A DNA stretch of 64,000 nt from Eriocheir sinensis. Its lineage: Eukaryota > Arthropoda > Malacostraca > Decapoda > Varunidae. The position numbers and the translations under genes are program-made. Below the pieces are notes generated by a model. The model was given only the letters and a program-made list of their open reading frames with translations. It made no database searches and was not told where the DNA came from. The stretch is from contig NC_066512.1 of assembly GCF_024679095.1 (NCBI RefSeq), positions 14,096,039-14,160,038 of the forward strand. The letters run 5' to 3'. Positions 1-9,800 of this stretch are shown here, piece by piece. How positions within the stretch are numbered: the stretch's first letter is position 1; each line of letters begins with the position of its first letter.

Positions 1-203
1 GGCCTGGCGACTCGTTTTCTTCAACCTACCATTCTCATCCCTGGACTACCTGCCTGGTGATGGTCACATCTCTCAAAACTTGTCGTTATCTTCGCCTCAT
101 ACACACTAGACTCTCCGGAATGTTGTTAGATTTTCCTGTGTGAATACTGAGGAAAATAGTTGTTCAACATTTTACTCAATCTTCCCCCATTGTCAACAAG
201 TTC

Positions 204-2050
204 TTTTTTTCCAGTAAAGGGAAACGGTTCCAAGCGCAACAAAAAAGTGCAGAGAAAAAAAGAACCGGTACTCATCGCTCCCATAATACACCAAAAGTAA
301 GAGTGGCCAAAGGGGTCAGTTTAGGGTGGAGGGTGTCTTGATACACTGTTCTTGAAGGAGGAGGTCAAGTCATAGGCAGGGAAGAAATACAGATGAAGGA
401 AGGCTGTTCCAGAGTTAACTAGTGTAATGGATGAAAGAGTGAAGATGCTGGTTAACTCTTGCATACGGGGTTTGGACAGTATAGGAATGAGCTAGAGTAG
501 AAAGTCGAATCCAGCGGGGCCACGGGAGGGGGGGAGGCATGCAGTTAGCAAGTTCAGAAGAGCAACCAGCATGAAAATATCGATAGAAGATAGAAAGAGA
601 GCCAACATGGCGGCGGAGTTTAAGAGGTAGAAGACTGTCAATATGAGGAGGGGAGTTGATGAGATGACGATCCTTTGACTCTACTTTGTCCAAGTGAGTG
701 GAGCCCCCCCACACATGTGATGCACACTCCATACGAGGGCAGACAAGGCCCCTGTATATGGACAGCATCAGTACGGGGGAGAAAAAAATGGTGGAGACGA
801 TACAGAACGTCCAAACTCGAGGAAGCTGAGTTAGTGAAAGAGGAGATATGGCGTTCCCAGTTGAGATTTTTAGTTAAGGATAGACAGATGATGTTTAATG
901 TAGAAGGTGACAGCTGAGTGTTGTTGAAGAATAGGGAATAGGTCTTTGGAAGATTGTGTCGAGTTGATAGGTGAAGAAATTGAGTTTTTGAGGCGTTGAA
1001 GGATACCAGGTTCTTTTTGCCCCGATCGGAAATTATAGTAAGGTCTGCGTAAGCGTTCTACAGCCTCCAGGCTGGAATCATCTAATCCCTTTTGAGTTGG
1101 CCTTCTATCAAAAGAAGTTGAGAAATGCAGCGATAGGACAGTTCGTTTTGGAAAGAAGATCATCAATGAACAACAGAAAGAGAGTGGGAGATAGAACAGA
1201 GCCCTGAGGAACACCACTGTTGATAGGTTTAGGGGAAGAACAGTGACCGTCTACTACAGCAGTGATAGATCGGTCAGAGAGGAAACTGGAGATAAAGGTA
1301 CAGAGAGAAGGATATAAACCGTAGGAGGGTAGTTTGGAAAGCAAAGATTTGTGCCAGACCCTATCAAAGGCTTTTGATATGTCTAGCGCAACTGAGAAAG
1401 TTTCACCGAAACGGCTAAGAGAGGATGACCAAGAGTTAGTTAAGAGAGCAAGAAGATCGCCAGTAGAACGCCCCTTGCGGAACCCATACTGGCGATCAGA
1501 TAGAAGGTCAGAAGTGGAAAGGTGCTTTTCATACTTCTGGTGAAGAACTGATTCAAAAGCTTTAGATAGACAAGAAAGTAAAGCTAAAGGGCGGTAGTTT
1601 GAGGAATTGGAACGGTCCCCCTTCTTAGGCACAGGCTGTATGTAGGCGTACTTCCAGCAGGAAGGAAAGATATCTATTGAAAGGCAGATACGAAAGAGTT
1701 TGACCAGGCAGGGTGTCAGCACGGAAGCACAGTTTTAAAGACAATAGCAGGCACTCCTTCAGGTCCATAAGCCTTCTGATGACAAGCATAAAGGAGTCAG
1801 AGAGGGGATGGGTTGGAGGAATATGCCAAGAGTCGGCCAGAGTGGAGTTGTTATAGAAAGTTTGAGCGAAGAGTTCATCCTTAGAAATTGATGAGACGGC
1901 GATGCTGCCGTTAGGGTTAAGGAGAGGAGGGGAAGATGAAGAATTGAAATTGGAGGAGATATTTTGTGAGCCGGTATTTCTATTAATGGGAGGCGATGCT
2001 GCGTTTCTCTAGGAATCATAAGCATTAGTTTGACTCTTCGGCCTACCTCT
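204..2050 (-). mobile_element. LINE family 'A', copy A (5'-truncated non-LTR retrotransposon)
   Basis: The minus strand carries the 3' two-thirds of a non-LTR retrotransposon. Reading leftward from about 2,050 it encodes the end of the endonuclease-RT linker, the RT and the C-terminal region, then a short 3' UTR and an A-rich tail (T-rich on plus) near 204. Related copies lie at 39.2-40.0 kb (minus) and 61.6-62.9 kb (plus), with a tail-only piece at 2.69 kb. The shared 3' UTR and the phrase at 415-760 (WGGSTH, PYARVNQHLHSF) define the family. I favour a Jockey/CR1-like clade but cannot place it firmly. Confidence 0.88.
415..2025 (-). pseudogene. LINE-A ORF2 remnant: reverse transcriptase and C-terminal domain
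   Basis: The RT would copy element RNA at the target site (target-primed reverse transcription). The RT frame spans 1108-1722 on the minus strand. It shows the NYRPLALLSCLSKAFE block, DISKAFDRVWH (first catalytic Asp) and SGVPQGSVLSPTLFLLFIDD; the frame then fails before the expected FADD/YADD box. The thumb and C-terminal part is in other frames at 870-1217 and 415-768. Residues upstream of 1722 continue in a shifted frame at 1759-2025. At least three frameshifts make this a dead copy. No endonuclease domain remains, consistent with 5' truncation. Confidence 0.85.
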
Positions 2051-2059
2051 CATTTTTTA

Positions 2060-2515
2060 AAATGTGTTCAAGCTCCTTAAACCAAGTTTTGACAGTGAGG
2101 TAGACAAATTTCTATGGTATATTTTATCAAAGTCTAGGAGACAAAAATAGCTGTCTTTGTGCAGTCTTTTTTGAGTTCTGGCCAAAAAACAGGGAACAAT
2201 AATAAGGAAGCAAAAAATTATTAATATGCAAGTATTTTGATAAGTTGGGAGACACCACCAAGCCTGTGCTCTGCCATGCCGTGTTATCTTAAGCCCAAAT
2301 AGCCCTATCTTGACTTAGTGAATGGGCACGAACTCGGCGCAAAAGTTTTTGGACTCCCATATCTCAAAAAGTACTGGTTCAATTTTCCTCAAGTTTTGAA
2401 AGTAGGTAGACATACATATGAACTATGTAGTGTCCAAAATTTAGCCCTCTGTGTGCAGCATTTTTTGAGTTATGGCCGAAAAACTGGGATCAATAATGCG
2501 CGCTATCTAGTTACC
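2060..2515. repeat. Diverged direct repeat, two units of about 200-270 bp
   Basis: Two stretches (about 2,065-2,215 and 2,365-2,500) share the same order of words: 'aagttttga.agt.aggtagac', then 'ttttttgagtt.tggcc.aaaaac.ggga.caataat'. They are too diverged to align precisely by eye. No coding potential is seen. Confidence 0.4.
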
Positions 2516-2682
2516 AGTGAAATTTGCCATGTCTGTAGTAGTAGTAACGGTTATAGTAGTAGAAGTGGTTGGTTTTCTTTCTCTTTGTTTTGCTTTCTTT
2601 CTTTATTTCCTTCCCTCTTTCTTCCTTTATTTTTCATTCTTCTTCTCTCTTTCTCTCCTTTCCTATTTGATGATTTATGGTT

Positions 2683-2770
2683 TTTTTTTTTTTTTCTTTT
2701 TTTTTACAGCAAAGGAGACAGCACAAGGGCACAAAAAAAAAAGGAAACAATAAAAAAGCTTGCTACTTGG
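2683..2770 (-). mobile_element. LINE-A tail-only fragment
   Basis: A T-run is followed by 'acagcaaaggagacagc' and 'aagggcaca', then an A-rich stretch and 'gcttgctactt'. Read on the minus strand this is the extreme 3' end of LINE-A (compare 62,845-62,893 and 39,215-39,280). It is a severely 5'-truncated insertion of under 100 bp. The T-rich stretch at 2,570-2,690 just before it is low complexity. Confidence 0.75.
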
Positions 2771-2827
2771 TGTATAGGATATGTTAAGGGTTGTAGGATA
2801 TGTTAATGATATGTGTTATAGGATATG

Positions 2828-3155
2828 TTAACCCAGTAGCAGTGAGGATCATGTTTCTTAATGGTCCCTCCAAGCGAGAAAACTGAGAAAAAATCATCAC
2901 TCACACAAACCATTTCATAATATATATCAAAGCATTTATGATCAGATTATGTATCATCTATTTTGGGGGGTTTATATCAGGGCACAAATTTGGCCCGTCA
3001 CTGCTACATGGTAAAGCCACAAATTTGGCCCGTCACTGCTTCAAGGTAAAGCCACAAATTTGGCCCATCGCTGCTACACGGTAAAGCCACAAATTTGGCC
3101 TGTCGCTATTACACGGTAAAGCCACAAATTTGGCCCGTCGCTGCTACAGGGTTAT
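2828..3155 (+). mobile_element. TTAA-ended element with internal 35-bp minisatellite, copy 1
   Basis: It starts TTAACCCAGTAGCAGTGA and ends with the inverted form (CGTCGCTGCTACAGGGTTA), a terminal inverted repeat (TIR) of about 16 bp. About 150 bp of unique body is followed by roughly five 35-bp units whose core is 'caaatttggcccgtc.ctgcta'. The unit contains the TIR motif GTAGCAGCGA, so the array seems to have grown out of the terminus. There is no ORF, so it is non-autonomous. Other copies: 5,376-5,669, 6,938-7,050 (partial), 40,111-40,864. Confidence 0.8.
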
Positions 3156-3278
3156 GGGCAGGATAAGGTAAACCTGTAAACCAGCAACATATCCCCTATT
3201 AAGTTGCTGGGTCCAACAGTGCTGGACCAGTGATTGTTTTCAGGCTGTGTTTTGAGAATACCTTTGGTTCCTAACGCT

Positions 3279-3518
3279 TTTTTTTTTTTTTTTTTTTTTT
3301 TTTTCATGCTGGCCCATATCAGCCTTTCTTGAGGGGCTTGCTGGATGGTACTTGGGCCCCTCCCGTCATAGCGCAGGCAAGTGTTTTATAGTGCCGCCAG
3401 GTTTTGTTGGCACATGCTGCCCCCCCCCGGAGCTCGTTCTTGATTCACTTGGATGGTTTCTTCTAGAGTCTGGGTTGATGGGTGGTCTTCAGGACAGCAT
3501 GTGGGTTGTCTTAAGCTT
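3279..3518 (-). mobile_element. SINE-B body without its tRNA head
   Basis: A poly-T run (3,279-3,303; poly-A of a minus-strand insert) leads into 'cttgaggggcttgctggatgg', 'cccgtcatagcgcaggcaagtg', 'cttgattcacttgga' and 'gttgatgggtggtcttca'. The same order occurs in the complete copy at 23,951-24,292, which has a tRNA-like head. Here the head is missing and a LINE RT fragment abuts at 3,519. Confidence 0.75.
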
Positions 3519-3780
3519 AATTTGGTGCTAACTTTAACCCGTCTGCTGCGATTGGCACGGATTTCGCCTTCACTGGTAGCCTGGTAACATTATAGTCCCA
3601 GGTCTTTCTCTGCCTCTGTGGTGGATAGTGGAGTGTTTCCCATGTGTTGGCGGTGTGCTGGATATCCCCTCCCAAGGTGCAGGACTTTGCATTTTTCTTC
3701 ATTGAATTGTAGCAGCCACTTTTTGATCCATTCCTGTAGCTTGGTGGTGTCTTCTTGTTAGAAATCCGCAGCCTAGGGGG
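3519..3780 (-). pseudogene. CR1-like RT C-terminal fragment 1
   Basis: Minus-strand translation, over shifted frames, gives LQEWIKKWLLQFNEEKCKVL, HLGRGYP and STTEAEKD. This is the conserved block just past the RT active site in CR1-like LINEs (L..W..KW.M.FN..KCKV, then EKDLG). It is a short relic with no intact frame. A close relative is at 6,205-6,490. Confidence 0.7.
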
Positions 3781-4463
3781 TAAATTTATTAGTTTTCTAT
3801 TTACTTATTATGTATTCGTTTTTGGACATTTTCATTAGGTGAAAAAGTTTCAAAAAAATAATAATGAGCTAAGCGCTTAAGAAAATGAGTTGTGACCACC
3901 TCAAATATACATGATTACTGTTCATCAGTACTTTTCAATGCAGTAAATAATTTGGTTCCTCCATTAAGTTTTGATAACTGGTGGTTTTCTCTAAAGGTCT
4001 GGTTCACGTGCATTGCTATCCTGGATCCTTTCTTTGAGCTTAATAGGAAAAAAATGTGTCATAAGTAGAGGTTTTGACATAGACTCCGTATCCTTGACAT
4101 GTGTCGGAGGGCTTTGCCGCAGCAGCTCGCTGGATAGGCGGCAACACTCGTGCATAGTCGGTTAGTAGCGAACACCCAGTGCTTCAAGTAAGTAGTACCC
4201 CACGCTACACTCCCTTGCTGTCGCTGATATTGCTTTATTGTTTCTTGCTTCTAATTCAGCGGTTCTTAACCCGGGGGTCGTGATGTCCTTGGAATGAGGT
4301 GAGTTGTTTTGAGGAATATTGGATTTTATTCGTATGGTGTAAGGTTTTCTGCATGTTATACAGTATCTACAACTTCTGTAATAAATTATAAGTGGGAAGA
4401 GTTTTACAATCTATGATAACTTGCTAATAAGCCAATGAAGTAGTCAAGACAAATACAAATTCT
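3781..4463. other. AT-rich spacer, nothing recognised
   Basis: No ORF over 60 codons looks real and I see no repeat or element end in this stretch. Confidence 0.5.
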
Positions 4464-5105
4464 AAACTATTATTTTGCATTTAGGAATACTAAGCTATTA
4501 TTCTGCATTTAGGAAACTAGTAGGCTATTATGGATTTAGGAATACTAAACTATTATTTTGCATTTAGGAATACTAAGCTATTATTCTGCATTTAGAAAAC
4601 TAGTAGGCTATTATGCATTTAGGAATACTAAATTATTATCTTGCATTTAGGAATACTAAGCTATTATTTTGCATTTAGGAAACTAGTAGGCTATTATGCA
4701 TTTAGGAATACTAAGCTATTATTTTGCATTTAGGAATACTAAGCTATTATTTTGCATTTAGGAATACTAAGCTATTATTTTGCATTTAGGAAACTAGTAG
4801 GCTAGTATGCATTTAGGAGACTAGGCTATTATTTTTGCATTTAGGAAACTAGTAGGCTATTATGCATTTAGGAATACTAAGCTATTATTTTGCATTTAGG
4901 AAACTAGTAGGCTATTATGCATTTAGGAATACTAAGCTTTTATTTTGCTTTTAGGAAACTAGTAGGCTATTATGCATTTAGGAATACTAAACTATTATTT
5001 TGCATTTAGGAACACTAAGCTATTATTTTGCATTTAGGAAACTAGTAGGCTATTATGCATTTAGGAATACTACACTATTATTTTGCATTTAGGAATACTA
5101 GCTAC
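4464..5105. repeat. Minisatellite with alternating 27/28-bp monomers
   Basis: Two related monomers alternate irregularly: one reads 'catttaggaatactaagc' plus 'tattattttg', the other 'catttaggaaactagtagg' plus 'ctattatg'. Roughly 23 monomers are present. The AB and AAB ordering points to higher-order blocks of about 55 and 83 bp, as produced by unequal exchange. Confidence 0.9.
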
Positions 5106-5375
5106 TCGCTGAAAGAGAGATGGAGATGTGATATATTATTCATTTTTATATATATGTACTTATTTTTTTATATACTAATAGTTCTAAACAGCACCTTACA
5201 GGCTCATTCTCATACCACCATAAAAGTTTATCCTTGTAGTATCTTAATATTTGTGTAATATCATTGAGGTATATTCATATCGGTTACAATTCCGTACGGG
5301 TTATAAAACACAGTACACATATTTTACTACATTTTACTATACTCCGGAGTCAAACCAATGTTTCCTGATGCAATG

Positions 5376-5669
5376 TTAACCCGGTAGCAGCGATGGGCCA
5401 AATTTGTGGCTTTTCCATGTAGCAGCGACGGGCCAAATTTGTAGCTTTACCATGTAGCAGCGACGGGCCAAATTTGTGGCTTTACCATGTAGCAGTGACG
5501 GGCCAAATTTGTGCCATGAAATAAACTCCCCAAAAATTGATGATACATATTCTGATCACAAATGCTTTGATATATATTATGGAATGGTTTGTGTGAGTGA
5601 TGATTTTTTCTCATTTTTCTTGCTTAGAGGGATCATTAAGAAACATGATCCCCGCTGCTACCTGGTTAA
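5376..5669 (-). mobile_element. TTAA-ended element with 35-bp minisatellite, copy 2
   Basis: It runs from TTAACCCGGTAGCAGCGA to CCCGCTGCTACCTGGTTAA, giving good terminal inversion and TTAA at both ends. Orientation is opposite to copy 1: four 35-bp units come first, then the unique body ending near the TTAA. The body matches that of the copies at 2.8 and 40.1 kb ('aaatgctttgatatatatta', 'gattttttctcatttttc'). Confidence 0.82.
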
Positions 5670-5888
5670 TAAAAAGACATCTGTTATTAGGTACATAGAT
5701 ATGTATATATCTTTTATTACAATGAAAAGCACGCATTACACGTGTCAGGGCAAGAAAATGATCCTTGATTTTCTCATATATGATTATCATTTCAGATTTC
5801 TAAGATATATTATCCTGTTCCTTGATGTTTATGCCTTCATATTGTGCTTAGTGTTTGTGAAGATTATAAGACTTCATTACTTCCTATT
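5670..5888. other. AT-rich spacer, nothing recognised
   Basis: The open frame across 5,476-5,892 begins inside the preceding element and matches nothing known. I do not treat it as coding. Confidence 0.4.
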
Positions 5889-6110
5889 GTGAAACCAAAT
5901 TGTTGAGTCCGTTTGGGCGGAGGCTCCCTCGGGTCCATTTCTCCCCTCTGCTCTTCCACACAGTCCCAACACCTATCTCTTCCTCTCATATGTTACCTTT
6001 ACCTTACATATGAGAGGAAGAGATAGGTGTTGGGACTGTGTGGCAGAGCAGAGGGGAGGAAAGGACCCGCGGGAGCCTACGCCCAGACAGACTTGACAGT
6101 TTGGTTTCAC
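5889..6110. mobile_element. 222-bp near-perfect palindrome (foldback MITE)
   Basis: The left arm (5,889-5,991) starts GTGAAACCAAA. The right arm (about 6,006-6,110) ends TTTGGTTTCAC. The arms are near-complementary over about 100 bp with a loop of about 14 bp. Each arm contains 'cccctctgctcttccacaca' or its complement. There is no ORF. A diverged half copy lies at 10,668-10,800. No confident target duplication could be read. Confidence 0.85.
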
Positions 6111-6204
6111 TGTAGTGTTGTCTCCAGTGTTGAAAGATTTGAATTTGTTTCAGGATAGCCGGCGTGTGGGATGGGTGGAAGGTCCAACATTGCCTCTCTC
6201 GTGT

Positions 6205-6490
6205 TCAAGCCGCCTGGCGCTCCCATCTCATCACTGGGTGAGTTGAGAAGTAGTTCTTATATACTCTGTTGTGCAGCAATGGCTGACTATCCACAGATTT
6301 CTTAACCTGTCTGCTGCGATTGGAACGAATTTGGCCTTCACTGGTAACATATATTCTCATGTCTTTCTCTGCCTCTGTGGTGGATAATGGAGTGTTTCCC
6401 ATGTGGTATTAGTATGCTGGATATCCCCTCCCAAGGTGCATGACTTTACTCCTGTAGCTTGGTGATGTCTTCTTGTAGGAAATCGCAGTT
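6205..6490 (-). pseudogene. CR1-like RT C-terminal fragment 2
   Basis: Minus-strand frames give KVMHLGRGYPAY followed by HMGNTPLSTTEAEKD and about 45 further residues to 6,205. This is the same RT block as at 3,519-3,780 and clearly the same LINE family, carrying a deletion and frameshifts. It was probably 5'-truncated or broken by later insertions. Confidence 0.7.
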
Positions 6491-6618
6491 AGGAGGTTAA
6501 CTAGACTTGAAGTGCGTGGGCCAGGCTGGCTCACTCCACATATGCCTTGTCTACATTTATTTATATGTTTCTGCATTGCATCATGTAAGTGGATGAAGCC
6601 CTTTTTTCCTGATAGACG

Positions 6619-6885
6619 GGGGCTTCGTGGTGCAGTGGTTAGCACACTCGGCTCACAAACGAGAGAGCCCGGGTTTGATTCCCGGGCGGAGTGGAAAAAT
6701 TTGGGCGGCTGTTCCGATACCCTACGCCCCTGTCCACCCAGCAGTGAATGGGTACCAGGTATTAATCGGGGGTTGTGTCCCGTCTCCTGGGGTCTGTTCC
6801 CTTTTCCTATAATTCCTTCTCCTTCTGTCTCTCTCCGGCATATGACCACAGATGTTGCACCGACTAATCTAAACTTTCCAACTTG
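6619..6885 (+). mobile_element. SINE-A, tRNA-derived, full copy
   Basis: The head (6,621-6,690) resembles a tRNA gene: 'ggcttcgtggtgcagtggtt' carries an A box and 'gggtttgattcccggg' a B box (internal pol III promoter). The body follows: 'ggtaccaggtattaat', 'cccgtctcctggggtctgtt', 'ccggcatatgaccacagatg'. It ends near 'gactaatctaaac'. Other copies: 34,831-35,070 and 41,091-41,356, plus a 3' piece at 34,753-34,829. It is retroposed in trans by a LINE, and the head is not a functional tRNA gene. Confidence 0.87.
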
Positions 6886-6937
6886 GGGTAAAAACGAAAC
6901 TAGTCACTGGAGATAAACAAATATTAGATTATGTAAT

Positions 6938-7050
6938 TTAACCCGGTAGCAGAGACCGACCAAATTTGTGCCATGATAATGACCCCCAAAAATAGATGAT
7001 GCATAAACAGATCACAAATACTCTGATACATACTATTATGAAATGGTATT
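6938..7050 (-). mobile_element. TTAA-ended element, truncated copy 3
   Basis: It begins TTAACCCGGTAGCAGAGA, has a single minisatellite unit and then the family's unique body ('atagatgatgcataa', 'aaatggt'). It stops abruptly where the large inverted repeat begins at 7,051, so the other terminus is lost. Confidence 0.7.
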
Positions 7051-8228
7051 ATTGGCTACACCTAAATCTCCACAACTAATGCACACATCATGCGTGAAAG
7101 ACGTTCCTGTGAACCTTGCCACGTTGAAATAAAGCTGTACACATGTATGGAAAGGCTTCAGCAAGATTAAAATAAATGATATATATGCCACCCAGCCCAC
7201 GCCAGCTCCACTCGCCTAAATCTCTAACCAACACATCACATCATCGTAAAGGCGTTCCTGTGACTCTTGCCACCCCATGTAAAGCTATACCTAAGTAGAA
7301 GTGCAAACACATTACCTTATATTGTGTATAGGTGTGGAGATGTGGATGGTAGAACACTCCTTTAATGGCGCAGGGCTGGGGGGGAAACTGGTGGGATCTA
7401 GCCCGGCTCCCGAGCAGTCAGGCTGAGGGCACAAGATGGCGTCTAGGACGTTTTTTGAACATCGCACGGGGCAGCACTTGCAACCACAATGGCGGATTTA
7501 GGACCAAATGTTGAGATACGACCGTTTGAGCATCCGCCGCCTGGGGTGTTCTCCCCCCCCCCTGTGTCACCTGCCTGTGTCACCTGTCGTTCCCCGGTCA
7601 AGGATGATAAGGAGGGTGGCATTGCCTGCGACGAGTGTGGTCAGTGGTGTCATGGGTCGCAGGTGTGTACTGGACTTCCCTCTGATTTTGTTAAGCAGGT
7701 ACTACAGCACCAGGCGGCGGATGCTCAAATGGTCGTATCTCAACATTTGGTCCTAAATCCGCCATTGTGGTTGCAAGTGCTGCCCCGTGCGATGTTCAAA
7801 AAACGACCTAGACGCCATCTTGTGACGTCAGGTCGCCCCTCAGCCTGACTGCTCGGGAGCGGGGCTAGATCCGACCAGTTTCCGTCCTAGCCCGTCGCCA
7901 TTAAAGGAGTGTTTCCGCCTCATCCACATCTCCACCTCTATACACAATATAAGGTACGTGTTTGCACTTCCACTTAGGTATAGCTTTACATTAAGGTGGC
8001 AAGAGTCACAGGACGCCTTTTACGCATGATGTGAGGGTTAGTTGTGGAGATTTAAGTGTAGCCGATTTAGGCGGTGGCTTGGTTGGCATACATCAATATT
8101 TTTTAATCTCATGAAGCTCTTATAGCCTCCATACATGTGTATAGCTTTATTTCAACGTGGCAAGGTTCACAGGAACGTCTTTCACGCATGATGTGTGCAT
8201 TAGTTGTGGAGATTTAGGTGTAGCCAAT
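7051..8228. repeat. 1.18-kb inverted repeat with a 165-bp loop
   Basis: The left arm is 7,051-7,544 (starts 'attggctacacctaaatctc'). The right arm is 7,710-8,228 (ends 'gagatttaggtgtagccaat'). The arms are complementary along almost their whole length with small indels; the inner 60 bp ('aaatgttgagatacgacc' and its complement) are nearly perfect. The loop codes for part of a PHD finger. Each arm contains what looks like a 5' UTR ending in 'caccacaatggcgg'-type sequence. It could be a foldback transposon that captured a LINE 5' end, or an inverted dimer of a LINE 5' region. Confidence 0.9.
7489..7848 (+). pseudogene. PHD-finger ORF fragment in the palindrome loop
   Basis: The ATG at 7,489 starts a frame reading MADLGPNVEIRPFEHPPPG. 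Residues ~30-60 form half of a C4HC3 PHD zinc finger: CVTC, then CDECGQWCHG. The last zinc pair (W..C..C) is absent because the right arm of the palindrome starts instead. PHD fingers of this type occur at the N-terminus of ORF1 in some CR1/Jockey-group LINEs. The missing half-motif type is visible at 50,530 ('HWYCGGC') and near 12,320 ('FVCTRC'). The last third of the frame is palindrome antisense, not protein-like. Expression is unlikely. Confidence 0.6.
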
Positions 8229-8412
8229 AAGGCTTTGGCTCGGGTGGCTTGGATTAATATTTCTTATCCCATGCACCTGTAATAGCCTTCATACATGTGT
8301 ATAGCCTTATTTCAACGTGTCAGGGGTCACATAAAGGTCGCTCATGCATGGTTTGTGCATTAATTGTGGAGATTTAGGTGTAGCCAAGAAGGCTTTGGCT
8401 CGGGGAGCTGTA
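8060..8412. repeat. Tandem copies of the palindrome outer segment, ~165-bp unit
   Basis: The unit from 'ggtggcttgg' through 'acatgtgtatagc.ttatttcaacgtg' to 'gagatttaggtgtagcca' occurs at about 8,070-8,228 and again at 8,229-8,400, with a diverged version before 8,060. The second copy lies outside the inverted repeat, between it and the transposase remnant. Confidence 0.75.
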
Positions 8413-8660
8413 CTCATATTTTTTAAACATGTTTCATTCTTTATTATTATTCTTATTTGCTTTACGTCCTCAATTTATTTTTAGATAACAGCATCATAGA
8501 TATTTCTTTTCCTTTTAAGGGCCATTTACTTAGCTTACCGTAACATTGATATTTTTTTTACCTTTTAAGGGCCATTTAATTAGGTTACAATTATGTGTCT
8601 TAAATAATTACCGTATGTTCTTGTCCTCTCTAGTAATGTAATTATTTCTGTGTTTCACAG
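8413..8660. other. AT-rich spacer before the transposase remnant
   Basis: A short direct repeat, 'ccttttaagggccattta', occurs near 8,512 and 8,561. The stretch ends in 'tttctgtgtttcacag' followed by ATG, a good splice-acceptor look. Confidence 0.5.
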
Positions 8661-9337
8661 ATGGAGCTTGTTGCGGCATACATTTTCAATCGCAGACTGT
8701 GCAGGGAAAGGAGATATCGGGACCCACTCGACCCACTACATGTCAGTGATGAACACTTGTTGCAGGTGTATAGATTTCCCCGTCAGGAAATCATCAGGCT
8801 CTGTGATGAGTTTCGCCCCCACCTGGAAAGGAGAACCAGGAGGGCACATGCACTCCCAACACACACCTAGGTTCTGGCTACACTAAGGTTTTTTGCGAGT
8901 GGCAGCTTTCAAGGTGTTATTGGAAACGGTGTTGGAAATGACCAATCAAGGGCCATTGATAAAGTAACTCGGGTACTTTGTGAAAAGGCCAGTCATGAGA
9001 TAAAGATGTCAACCACAGCAATAGATATTAATAGAATTTTTAAGATAGTTTTCATGCATTTCATAATGATAAATAATGCATTAATGAATTTTCAACTTCA
9101 CAGGAGACACTGCGTATCCTCTGGAGCCATTCCTGATGACCCCAGTTGCACGGCCGACAACACCTGGGGAGGAGCGCTACAACAAGTCATCACAGGACAA
9201 GATGCGTTGTCGAACGGACCTTTGGGATCCTCAAGTCAAGGTGCAGGTGCCTACATAAGTCAGGAGGAAGTTTGCAGTATGACCCCAAGAAGACTATGAA
9301 GATTGCGACTTCTTGTATGCTCCTGCACAACTACTGA
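8661..9337 (+). pseudogene. PIF/Harbinger (HARBI1-like) transposase remnant
   Basis: The N-terminal exon-like frame (8,661-8,870, continuing in frame-shifted form to ~9,000) has DEHLLQVYRFPRQEIIRLCDE and LATLRFFASGSFQGVIG, typical of the HARBI1/DDE_Tnp_4 N-terminus. The C-terminal part (9,105-9,337) has GDTAYPLEPFLMTP, EERYN, then VERTFGILKSRCRCL and MLLHNY. The central region with the first catalytic Asp is missing and replaced by ~100 bp of AT-rich sequence ending in 'cttcacag', so a decayed intron or a deletion is possible. A one-base shift separates EERYN from VERTF. The family excises and inserts DNA at TWA targets; this copy cannot. Confidence 0.82.
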
Positions 9338-9621
9338 GTGGATCGCTGCAGAAGAAGTAACAGTTCAGCCTGTGAGAAACAACAGACTGATTCCTGGTCA
9401 AGTTGTCAGGCAGGAATTTATTAGAAACTTCTTTTCCTGAGTATAGGTATGCATATATATAGACCTTGCAGTTAGTAATAGATTACTTTCAAATGTGAAT
9501 GTGCATAAGAACAAAACAAGAAATCATAATGGCCACATGTTCGGCATTCTTGATCATAATTTATATGGCGATTATTATTAATATGTAATTAATATCAGCT
9601 TACACTTGCAGATTGCATATG

Positions 9622-9800
9622 GTGCACCGGTGGCCGAGTGGTCAGCGTGTGTACGTGGTGATCCAGAGGACTCGACTCCCACCGCAAGACGCTGAGAGTT
9701 TTCAACCATTGACAAGTGGCGGAGGGTTACCAACATGCTGCCCAGCAGATCTTCAGTCAACCCTAACTTCAGCATCTTTGATCAAGAGGGGCACCACCTC
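9622..9800 (+). mobile_element. SINE-C, tRNA-derived
   Basis: The head 'ggtggccgagtggtcagcg' is a good A box (Ser/Leu-tRNA-like). A weaker B box, 'gactcgactccc', follows at about 9,670. The body is 'gacaagtggcggagggttac' and 'caacatgctgcccagcag'. The 3' limit is uncertain; no poly-A tail is seen. Single copy in this window. Confidence 0.65.

Noticed and set aside
5476..5892. 138-codon AT-rich frame
   Set aside because: Starts inside a TTAA-ended element and ends at the palindrome; no domain and extreme AT bias.
6621..6690. Possible functional tRNA gene
   Set aside because: A and B boxes are present but the sequence continues into a SINE body found at two other loci, and the cloverleaf is imperfect. 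The same applies to the tRNA-like heads at 9.6, 15.0, 15.4, 24.2, 35.0 and 41.3 kb.
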